Part shown: in pieces, positions 31,950-39,312 of the stretch
How positions within the stretch are numbered: position 1 is the stretch's first letter
How the letters are laid out: every line of letters begins with the position of its first letter
Assembly: GCF_030586465.1 (NCBI RefSeq)
Contig: NZ_JAUQYP010000002.1
Coordinates: 1 to 64,000, forward strand
Direction: 5' to 3'
DNA length: 64,000 bases
Origin: Actinotalea lenta
GTDB lineage: Bacteria; Actinomycetota; Actinomycetes; Actinomycetales; Cellulomonadaceae
Program-made: the position numbers and the translations under genes
Notes under the pieces: generated by a model
The model's input: only the letters and a program-made list of their open reading frames with translations
Databases searched by the model: none
What the model was told of the DNA's origin: nothing

Positions 31950-34882
31950 GCGGCTTCGCAGACTTCCCCCTGGCCAAGGGGCTCGCCAAGATCGTCGACC
32001 CCCAGATCGCGGATCTCGTCGCCGGCGCCGGGGCGCCGATCCTGGAGCAGGTCACGCCTGTCACGGCCGAGCTGTTGCGCTACTGGTTCCAGCAGGACTA
32101 TTGCGACCTGCGCGGGCTCAACTTCCATGCCGGTCAGCGGGCGGCCATTCTCAACACGATCTACGCGCATGAGGTTCTCAATGCGGCGAGGCTGAGCGAT
32201 CTGTACAGTGCGGTAGCCGCTGATGCCTTGGCGACCGCCGGGGTGCTAAGCGAGGTGACGCGCGCGCGCCACAACCATCCCAAGTACGCCGCCAAGATGG
32301 CTACGGGCACCGGCAAGACGTGGGTCCTCAATGCGCTTCTCGTGTGGCAGCACCTGAATAACATCGCCAACCCGTCTGACCCTCGCTTCTCCAGCAACTT
32401 CTTGCTGGTGGCGCCCGGTCTGATCGTCTACGAGCGCTTGCTGGACTCCTTCCTGGGAAAGGAGCACGAGGGGGAGCGGGGCTTCGAGTCCAGCGACCTC
32501 TACTCGCAGCGCGACCTGTTCGTGCCCGAGACACACCGCAGCCAGGTCTTCGGGTTTCTGCAGTCGTCCGTGGTTGTCAAGAGCGACATCGGTCGCAAGG
32601 TGACCGGCTCCGGGATGGTCGCCATCACCAATTGGCATCTGCTAGCCGGCCAGGAGGACCCGGACTTCCTCGCCGACCAAACGGGGGAGGACGAGGTCGA
32701 AGCACCCGGCGCCGACATCGACCCCAAGGGGGCCGTAGAGAGCGTCTTTCCGCTGACACCGGGCACGGCGGCCGGCAACTCCCTGGACGTGCTAGACCGG
32801 CGCTTCCTGCGTGGCGGCCCGCTTGAGGCCCTCAAGGACCTCACTGACCTTGTCGTGTTCAACGACGAGGCGCACCACATTCACGAGATCCGGCGCACCG
32901 AAGAGGTCACCGATGTCGAGTGGCAGAGGAGTCTGAACGAGATCGCCGCGACCAAGGGGCGGCGCTTCATGCAGTTCGACTTCTCGGCCACGCCTTACAA
33001 CGAAGTCGGCGGTCGCGGCGGCAACGGCAAGGAATACTTCCCGCACATCGTTGTCGACTTCGACCTCAACGCAGCTATGCGCGCCGGCCTGGTGAAGGCG
33101 CTGGCGCTCGACAAGCGTCGGGACATCGCCGCACTGCCTCTTGACTTCAAGGCCGAGCGCGACGAGCAGCGGCGGGTCACAGGGTTGTCCAATGGGCAGC
33201 GCGTGATGCTGCGAGCAGGGCTCAAGAAGCTGGAGATCCTGGAACGCCAGTTCGCCGGGGCCGACCGGGACAAGCACCCGAAGATGATGGTGGTCTGTGA
33301 GGACACTTCGGTCACGCCGCACGTCATCGAGTTTCTGAACAGCACCGGGTTGTCCGAGGACGACATCCTCCGTGTCGATTCCGGTCGCAAGGCCGAGCTC
33401 GGCATCAAGGATTGGGAGCCGATCCGCGAACGGCTCTTCGACATCGACAGGCACAAGCAGCCGCGGGTCATCGTCTCGGTTCTGATGTTGCGTGAGGGCT
33501 TCGACGTCGCCAACATCTGCGTCGTGGTTCCTCTGCGCTCGTCCGCGGCATCGATCCTGCTGGAGCAGACCATCGGGCGCGGGCTTCGCCTGATGTGGCG
33601 CGGAGACAGCGCTATCGATGAACTGAAGGCACAGACTCGAGAGCGCATCTCCAAGCGGCTTGAGCCGGACAACTACTTCGACGTGCTGTTCATCGTGGAG
33701 CACCCAGCGTTCTCGAAGTTCTACGACGACTTGCTGGCTGGCGGGCTGGCGGTCGAGGTCGGCGATGACTCAGACGGCACCACCGCCACCGGTGACCTGG
33801 AGCACGTCGATCTGCGGACCGGCTACGAGTCCTACGACTTCGAGGTGCCCATCATCCTGCGCGACGCTGACGAGGAGCTGCGAAAGCCCAGCGTCAACCC
33901 CCTCGAACTCACGCCAAGCAAGTACCAGCTCGACTGGCTCAGGAAGGCGGTCGGCAAGGGAGACCAGTTCGTGTCGCAGGATGCCCAGACCGGCACCCAG
34001 TACGGCGACTACCGCGTGGACGGCGGTGTGCTTACCGCTACGGGCTACAATGACTACCTCTCGCGCATGACGATTCGCATCTCCGAGGCCCTCAGCCGAG
34101 GAATGACGAGGAGCCAGTCGCACTACAACCAGCACGCCAAGTTCCCGATCCTGCAGGCATACCGGCCGCTGCTGACTGGCTGGCTCGACATCTACATCCG
34201 TAATCGGCTGTTCCAGCAGGAGTTCGACCCGCTGGTGGATGAGAATTGGCGTGTTTTGCTGCTAGATGACGTCGCGCAGGACCTCGCTGGCGTCTTCGCT
34301 ACAAAGCTGGTCGAGCTCCAAGCGAGCCAGGTTGTAGCTTCGGCGGAGATCCAGCACCGCAGGCTCTCCGAGGTGAAGTCGATCCCCGTGCGCACCAGCA
34401 CCGCTGTTGAGGTCACGAAGTGCATCTACCCAAAGCTTCCCGTGCCCTCTCAGGGCGGTGGCCTGGAGCGGGCTTTCATCCAGTGGGCCGATAGCGACTC
34501 CACGATCGAGGCGCTGGCCAAAGTGCACGAGTATCGCCATGAGTTCCTCCGCCGGCCATACCTCAAAGCTGACGGCATGCCAGCGCAGTACTCGCCCGAC
34601 TTTCTTGTCCGCACCGCCGAAGCGGTCTACGTTGTCGAGACAAAGGCACAGACCGCTCTCAGTGACGACAATGTCAGACGCAAGCAAGTGTCAGCCACGA
34701 CCTGGTGTGAGCAGATTAATGAACTGGAACCCGAGGAACGCGACGGCCACGAGTGGTACTACGTCCTGCTAGGCGAGACCCTCGTCCGTCAGTGGCGCGA
34801 CAAGGGCGCGAAGGCATCTGACTTGCTGGAGTACGCTCGACTGCGGCGGCGTTCGGGGCCCGAGCAGGGCCGGATATTCTAG
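31946..34882 (+). CDS. Type III restriction endonuclease subunit Res
   Basis: 978 residues, start ATG 31946 within the mod stop. SF2 translocase: MATGTGKTWVL near residue 120, NDEAHHIHEI near 310, FSATPYNEVGG near 345, REGFDVANICVVVPLRSS near 517, TIGRGLRLMW near 545. The C-terminus has a PD-(D/E)XK nuclease: SPDFLVRT...YVVETKAQ near 885-900. All functional blocks look intact, so the island probably carries an active type III system. It ends 12 nt before the end of the convergent pseudogene. Confidence 0.92.
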   Translation: MSGFADFPLAKGLAKIVDPQIADLVAGAGAPILEQVTPVTAELLRYWFQQDYCDLRGLNFHAGQRAAILNTIYAHEVLNAARLSDLYSAVAADALATAGVLSEVTRARHNHPKYAAKMATGTGKTWVLNALLVWQHLNNIANPSDPRFSSNFLLVAPGLIVYERLLDSFLGKEHEGERGFESSDLYSQRDLFVPETHRSQVFGFLQSSVVVKSDIGRKVTGSGMVAITNWHLLAGQEDPDFLADQTGEDEVEAPGADIDPKGAVESVFPLTPGTAAGNSLDVLDRRFLRGGPLEALKDLTDLVVFNDEAHHIHEIRRTEEVTDVEWQRSLNEIAATKGRRFMQFDFSATPYNEVGGRGGNGKEYFPHIVVDFDLNAAMRAGLVKALALDKRRDIAALPLDFKAERDEQRRVTGLSNGQRVMLRAGLKKLEILERQFAGADRDKHPKMMVVCEDTSVTPHVIEFLNSTGLSEDDILRVDSGRKAELGIKDWEPIRERLFDIDRHKQPRVIVSVLMLREGFDVANICVVVPLRSSAASILLEQTIGRGLRLMWRGDSAIDELKAQTRERISKRLEPDNYFDVLFIVEHPAFSKFYDDLLAGGLAVEVGDDSDGTTATGDLEHVDLRTGYESYDFEVPIILRDADEELRKPSVNPLELTPSKYQLDWLRKAVGKGDQFVSQDAQTGTQYGDYRVDGGVLTATGYNDYLSRMTIRISEALSRGMTRSQSHYNQHAKFPILQAYRPLLTGWLDIYIRNRLFQQEFDPLVDENWRVLLLDDVAQDLAGVFATKLVELQASQVVASAEIQHRRLSEVKSIPVRTSTAVEVTKCIYPKLPVPSQGGGLERAFIQWADSDSTIEALAKVHEYRHEFLRRPYLKADGMPAQYSPDFLVRTAEAVYVVETKAQTALSDDNVRRKQVSATTWCEQINELEPEERDGHEWYYVLLGETLVRQWRDKGAKASDLLEYARLRRRSGPEQGRIF

Positions 34883-34894
34883 GGTCCGCCGTTT

Positions 34895-36419
34895 CTAGCC
34901 GGTTCCGAGCCACTGCAGTCCGGACAACTCGGCGCGTGCGGGGCTGTCGACATCGCTATCGATCCGGGCGCGGAGACGGCGGACCGCTGCATTGTCGTCG
35001 GCGGCCGCGGCTGCCTCAAGTGCGTCGCCAAGGAGTAGTTCCGAGGCCCCGTCGACGTTGAGCCCCTTGGTCGCTGCGTCAAGGCTCGTCGCCAGGTTCG
35101 AGCAAGAGGCGCCTCAGGACGGGAGCCACATCGGCGATGGTGCTGATCATGTGCTGGACGTCGTGCTCCGCCCATGAGTAATCCGCGTCCGGTACCCCGA
35201 GCAGGGGTCGGTCGCGCACGAGGTTCATCGCGGATCGCAGGTCGTCGGTCTCGTCGAGTCCGGCCGCGAGTCCCCGGCGAGCGAGTCTCTGGAAGTCGGA
35301 CCAGTCGGTCGTGACCGCGTTCCCGAGTCGGTAGAAGCCGTCAGCGCCGACGACGGGGAGGACGTCCGCGCCGACGCGTTGCCGCGTCCGGTAGACGAGG
35401 CTGTTGCGGGTCTGGCTGTCGATGCGCTTGCCGTACCAGAGGGCCTTGTCGAGCTCGGGTCCCGTCGCACGTCCCCGGAGGGCGAGGTACACCAGGAGTT
35501 CGGTCGATCGCCGACTCAGGTGACCGGCGCGCTCTGGGAGACCCGTGATCACCACTGGTCCGAGTAGTTCGACCCGGACAGTCGAGGGCGGAGCGTCGGC
35601 GGCGTCGCCGTCCACGTCCTCGGCTGGGGGTAGCGCCGCCAGTGCGTCGATGATCTCGACCGTCAGCGGCGCGGGCCGCAGCGGCGGGCGTCGTCGACCG
35701 CTGGCGCAAGTGCCATTAGCTCGACCAGTCGGCCCAGACCCTCCGCGTTCAGGCGCTGAGGCTGGACCTGGATCCCGAGTGGCTCGACGCGGGCGCCGGC
35801 CTCGTCGGCGGTAACCGTCCACACTGGGTCCGACGCGGTGTGCAGTGTCACGACAACGGTGCCTGTCCACGGTCCCGGAGCCGGTTCCGCTGTGTCGGAG
35901 GAGTCGAACACGACAGGCAGCCAGACATCACCGACGAGCCGGTCCGATCGGGCCTGCAGCGTGTCGTCGAGACCGACTTCCGTCAGAGCGTGGCGCACAT
36001 CGCTGAGTCGACGATCGGCCGTGCGCGTGATTGCCGCCGCGGGCGCGGTCTGCAGGCGGGCCGGGTCGCAGGCTCGGGCGAGTGGCTCGAAGTCCTGGCC
36101 GGCCGCGAGGCCGACGCGGCCCGTTGAGGTCGGAGGTGACGAGCTCGGCGACGAGCGCCCGGCGGAGGTCGGCTGCAACCGCCGGGTCGCCGCCGATGGT
36201 CAGCGTCCCCGCCGCTTCGAGGTTCAGGAGGACGGTTCCGTCGGCGGAGTGGCCGAGTGTCACGAGTGTCGGGAACGGCTCCGGGCGGCCCGGGTCGTCC
36301 GCACTCGGCATCGAGGTCAGTGCCCCGTGCGGCGTGTCGGTGCCCGGCGGCCTGTTCCACGACCCGGCCGCCGACCGCGCCCTGTTCGACGCCGTCCGGC
36401 GGGCGCCGTCGCGCCGCAC
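34895..36419 (-). pseudogene. Decayed BTAD-domain (SARP-like) gene
   Basis: Protein similarity can be followed through at least four frame segments on the minus strand: [20 protein letters not shown] (about 36300-36180), [16 protein letters not shown] and onward (about 36130-35700), a winged-helix/BTAD part VRVELLGPVVITG... SFRRSTELLVYLALRG-like (about 35670-35090), then LNVDGASELLLGDALEAA to the stop at 34895. Each junction needs a frameshift. The arrangement matches the C-terminal half of large LysM/BTAD proteins of actinobacteria. The 5' half is missing. Confidence 0.75.
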
Positions 36420-36428
36420 GTAGACGTG

Positions 36429-37287
36429 ATGAGCTCGACCTGCCCATCAACGACCCCGAGCCGCATCGCCCGTTCCGAGATCCTGCGACGCCTGGACGCC
36501 AAGCGAGCCGCCGGCCGGCCGATCGTCGGCGGAGGTGCTGGCACAGGCCTCTCGGCGAAGGCCGAGGAAGCCGGCGGGATCGACCTCATCGTGATCTACA
36601 ACTCGGGCCGCTACCGGATGGCCGGCCGCGGCTCGCTGGCGGGCCTGCTGGCCTACGGGAACGCGAACGACGTCGTCGTCGAGATGGCCCGCGAGGTCCT
36701 GCCAGTGGTGCAGGACGCGCCCGTGCTGGCCGGTGTGAACGCAACCGACCCCTTCATGACGCTCGACGTCTTCCTCCCCGAGCTAGCCCGGCTCGGCTTC
36801 TCCGGCGTGCAGAGCTTCCCGACGGTCGGCCTCATCGACGGCCAGTTCCGCGCCAACCTGGAGGAGACCGGGATGGGCTTCGCCCACGAGGTCGAGCTGG
36901 TCCGCGCCGCCCACGAGCTCGACCTGCTCACCACCCCGTACGTGTTCTCCGCCGAGGACGCGGGTCGCCATGACCGAGGCCGGCGCCGACGTGGTGGTGG
37001 CCCACCTCGGCCTGACCACCGGCGGTGCGATCGGGGCGGACACCGCCCGAACCCTGGACCAGTCGATCGACGTCGTCCGGGAGTGGGCGGCGGCGGCCCG
37101 GTCGGTGCGCCAGGACGTGGTGGTGCTCTGCCACGGCGGCCCGGTGTCCGCGCCGAAGGACGTCGCCGTGGTGCTCGCCGCGGTGCCGGAGATCGACGGC
37201 TTCTACGGGGCGTCGTCGATGGAGCGGCTCCCGACGGAGGTCGCGATCGCGGACACGGTGCGGGAGTTCGGCGCGATCGAGAGATGA
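36429..37287 (+). pseudogene. Frameshifted PEP-hydrolase-family (TIM-barrel) gene
   Basis: From ATG 36429 the product reads [20 protein letters not shown] and [20 protein letters not shown], the start of the PF09370 family. The frame breaks at about 36960: after VFSAEDA one extra G shifts it, and similarity resumes in the next frame with [19 protein letters not shown] to the stop at 37287. With one base removed the product would be full length (about 285 residues). The Tm-1-like partner that normally accompanies the family is absent. A sequencing error cannot be excluded. Confidence 0.75.
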
Positions 37288-37321
37288 CAGGAGTGTCGAG
37301 CGTTCGAGCGCCGCATGATGT

Positions 37322-37360
37322 GGCCGATGAGGCGAGGACAGGAGCATCGCCTCACCGGCC
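37322..37360. terminator. Hairpin between the PEP-hydrolase pseudogene and the integrase gene
   Basis: 14-bp stem (37322-37335 with 37347-37360) with one mismatch, 11-nt loop, in the gap between two convergent genes. Confidence 0.7.
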
Positions 37361-37399
37361 CTGAGCGCCGCGGTCCTGCTACCTCAGGTGTCGTGGAGT

Positions 37400-38518
37400 T
37401 CAGCGGCGTGTGCGGATGGCCTCGAAGGCGGCGAGTGCGCGCTGGTCGGCGTCGGGAAGGGTGTGCAGGTACTTCTGGGTGGTCATGATCTGGGCGTGGC
37501 CCATGCGTTCCATGACGGCTTTGAGGTCGGCGCCGCCGGCGAGGAGCCAGGAGGCGTGGGCATGGCGTAGGTCGTGCATGCGGGCGGGGAAGTCGATGCC
37601 GGCGCGTTGGACTGCGGGTCGCCAGTATCGGGTGTTGAAGGTGGCTCGGGACAGGGGTTCGCCGTGGGCCATTTCGCGCGAGGGGAAGAGCAGGTCGTCG
37701 CGGGCCAGGCCGAGCGTGGCAATGCGCGCGGCGAGTGCGTCGAGGAGGCCTTGGGACACGGTCAGGGTGCGTGGCTCGTCGTCCTTCGGGTAGGGCTTGA
37801 CGATCATGCGCTGACCGGTGGGGGAGTCCTTGCGGGAGACCTCGACGATCGTCTCCTCGACGGTGATGGCGCGTCGGAGGAAGTCGATGTGGCGGGGTCG
37901 GAGTGCGATGAGTTCGCCCCAGCGCAGGCCGGTCTCGATGCCGGTGAGCACCAGGGGCCGGAAGCGTTCGGGGATCTCGGAGAGGATCGCGTCGAACTCG
38001 GCCGGGGTGAGGGTTCGGGCGCGCCGGGTGACGACTTTGGGGAGCTCGGTGTCGGCGCAGGGGTTGAAGGCGATGAGCCGGTCGCGCACGGCTCGGGCGA
38101 AGATCGAGTGGAGCATGGTGTGGTACTTGGCGATCGACCGCGGGGACAGGCCCTGATCGAGTGCGTGGGAGACCCAGCCCTGGATGGCCGACGGTGAGAT
38201 CTTGCCGAGCTGCAGCCGGCCGAAGTAGGGCACGAAGTGGTTGCGGAGGTAGGAGGCGTAGCCGGCGCGGGTGGTGACCTCGAGGTGGCGGGAGGGCAGC
38301 CAGATGTGTTCGGCGTACTCGGCGAAGGTGATCTTGCCGGCGCCGGGGTCGATCCACTCCTGTCGGCGCACTCGTTCCTCGGCGCCGCGCGCGGCTGAGC
38401 GGGCGGCCCTCTCGCTTGCGAATACGCCGGCGGATCGGGTGCGGCCCTCGGGGTCGCGGTACATCCCGGCGTGACGGATGGCGCCGCTGCGGTCGGGCTT
38501 GCTGATGATCCAGACCAT
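37400..38518 (-). CDS. Tyrosine site-specific integrase of the island
   Basis: 372 residues from ATG 38518. An N-terminal arm-binding region is followed by a SAM-like core-binding domain (ITFAEYAEHIWLPSRH...) and a catalytic domain with TGLRWGEL (Arg near 198), HDLRHAHASWLL (His/Arg near 313), MGHAQIMTTQKYLH (His and the nucleophile Tyr near 345). All catalytic residues are present. It sits 155 nt inside attR, facing inward, typical of tRNA-targeting actinobacterial elements. Confidence 0.95.
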   Translation of the reverse strand: MVWIISKPDRSGAIRHAGMYRDPEGRTRSAGVFASERAARSAARGAEERVRRQEWIDPGAGKITFAEYAEHIWLPSRHLEVTTRAGYASYLRNHFVPYFGRLQLGKISPSAIQGWVSHALDQGLSPRSIAKYHTMLHSIFARAVRDRLIAFNPCADTELPKVVTRRARTLTPAEFDAILSEIPERFRPLVLTGIETGLRWGELIALRPRHIDFLRRAITVEETIVEVSRKDSPTGQRMIVKPYPKDDEPRTLTVSQGLLDALAARIATLGLARDDLLFPSREMAHGEPLSRATFNTRYWRPAVQRAGIDFPARMHDLRHAHASWLLAGGADLKAVMERMGHAQIMTTQKYLHTLPDADQRALAAFEAIRTRR

Positions 38519-38535
38519 CGTGACTCAACCCCCGG

Positions 38536-38554
38536 TGCACGCAGAATGCACGCA
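38536..38554 (+). repeat. TGCACGCA direct repeat near attR
   Basis: Identical 19-bp copy of the motif at 29824-29842, just upstream of the integrase gene. Confidence 0.7.
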
Positions 38555-38650
38555 GACGCGTCTGGATCCCGACGGACGGCCGCGGGCTAGCCCGGACGTC
38601 GAAATGGCACTTGACCTGCGGAAACGCATGCATCGATGCTAGTCAAGAGC

Positions 38651-38719
38651 GTGGAGAAGCGGTAGTCGGCCCGGCTCATAACCCAGAGGTCGCAGGTTCA
38701 AATCCTGCCCCCGCTACTT
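38651..38719 (+). pseudogene. Decayed initiator-tRNA copy at attR
   Basis: The 3' part (from 38673) is identical to the tRNA. The bases before it (GTGGAGAAGCGGTAGTCGG) align with the D-arm region of the intact gene with small gaps, but the 5' acceptor strand is lost. It cannot fold as a tRNA. Confidence 0.65.
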
Positions 38720-38724
38720 GTGAA
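38673..38724 (+). repeat. attR: right end of the genomic island
   Basis: 52 bp identical to 29718-29769. The hairpin just beyond it (38725-38756) is probably the original terminator of the tRNA gene before integration. Confidence 0.93.
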
Positions 38725-38756
38725 CGAAGGCCCGGACCAACTGGTCCGGGCCTTCG
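38725..38756 (+). terminator. Native tRNA terminator, displaced by the island
   Basis: 15-bp perfect stem (38725-38739 with 38742-38756) directly after attR. Before integration it would have begun at the same distance from the tRNA 3' end as the att repeat allows. Confidence 0.8.
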
Positions 38757-38859
38757 TCGTACACGTCCGGCGTGGCGCTTGAGGACGTTGCCGGTCCCGC
38801 TCTCGGCGCCGCGCGTCGAGTCACCAGGTGAGGAACATCGCTCAGTTCGGCAACCAACC

Positions 38860-39276
38860 TCACGTCGGGGTGATCGCTTTCACGAAGGAGCCTGCGCAGG
38901 TCGACGAGCGCATCTCGATTTGCCGGGTCCACGAGGTCGGCGCGCACTGCTTACCAGTACCTGTAGCGCTGCCCGACTCCGCGTTCAGGGCGAGCGGGGT
39001 CTTGCGGATGGTCGACTCGAGCCGCAGTCGCGAGGTGCGGTAGTGGGGGCTGCCGTCCGCGACGACGGTGGCCTCGCACGGGTCGAGCGGCTCGATGGTG
39101 TCGAGGCTTGCGTAGAAGCTCGCGGGGAGGTCGCGGACGAGTTCGCTGAGGCCCTGGACGTGGACGAGGAGGCCGTCGGCGGTCTCCTCCGCGGAGCGGA
39201 CCAGCCACTCCTCGTCGCGGACGACGACAACTGAGCCGGGAGCGACGGTGATCCCGGAGCCTGCCGTCGTGGTCAC
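38860..39276 (-). pseudogene. N-terminal stump of a DrmD-like SNF2 helicase gene
   Basis: From GTG 39276, 36 nt after the helicase stop, residues 10-97 read like the start of the large DrmD/SNF2-type helicases of DISARM-like systems: VAPGSVVVVRDEEWLVRS, GLSELVRDLPASFYASLD, LRLESTIRKTPLALNAE. After that the similarity ends and the frame closes at 38860. No helicase motif follows. A second frame below (38714-38947, ADLVDPANRDALVDLRRLL...) may be another remnant. It is probably a truncated last gene of the operon. Confidence 0.5.
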
Positions 39277-39312
39277 TGCTGTCGTGCCCCCTGTCGTTGG
39301 TGCTTCGTCACA

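Larger units (their letters stand above)
29770..38672. mobile_element. 8.9-kb integrative island in the initiator tRNA
   Basis: Bounded by the 52-bp att repeats. Contents in order: new tRNA terminator, TGCACGCA sites, type III mod and res, a decayed BTAD-type gene, a frameshifted PEP-hydrolase-family gene, integrase, TGCACGCA sites. Codon use in mod and res is visibly less GC-rich than the core genes. No replication, excisionase or transfer gene is recognisable, so it is either a minimal island or a decayed integrative element. Confidence 0.9.

Noticed and set aside
29718-38724. Insertion sequence or transposon ends
   Set aside because: The repeats are direct, lie in a tRNA and are paired with a tyrosine integrase; no transposase or terminal inverted repeat is present.
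38714-38947. 78-codon minus-strand frame (ADLVDPANRDALVDLRRLL...) as a separate gene
   Set aside because: It runs through the tRNA terminator hairpin and into attR and has no ribosome site; at most a remnant.
38611-39234. 207-codon plus-strand frame across attR
   Set aside because: It runs through the att repeat, the tRNA terminator and antisense to the DrmD-like stump; no protein similarity seen.
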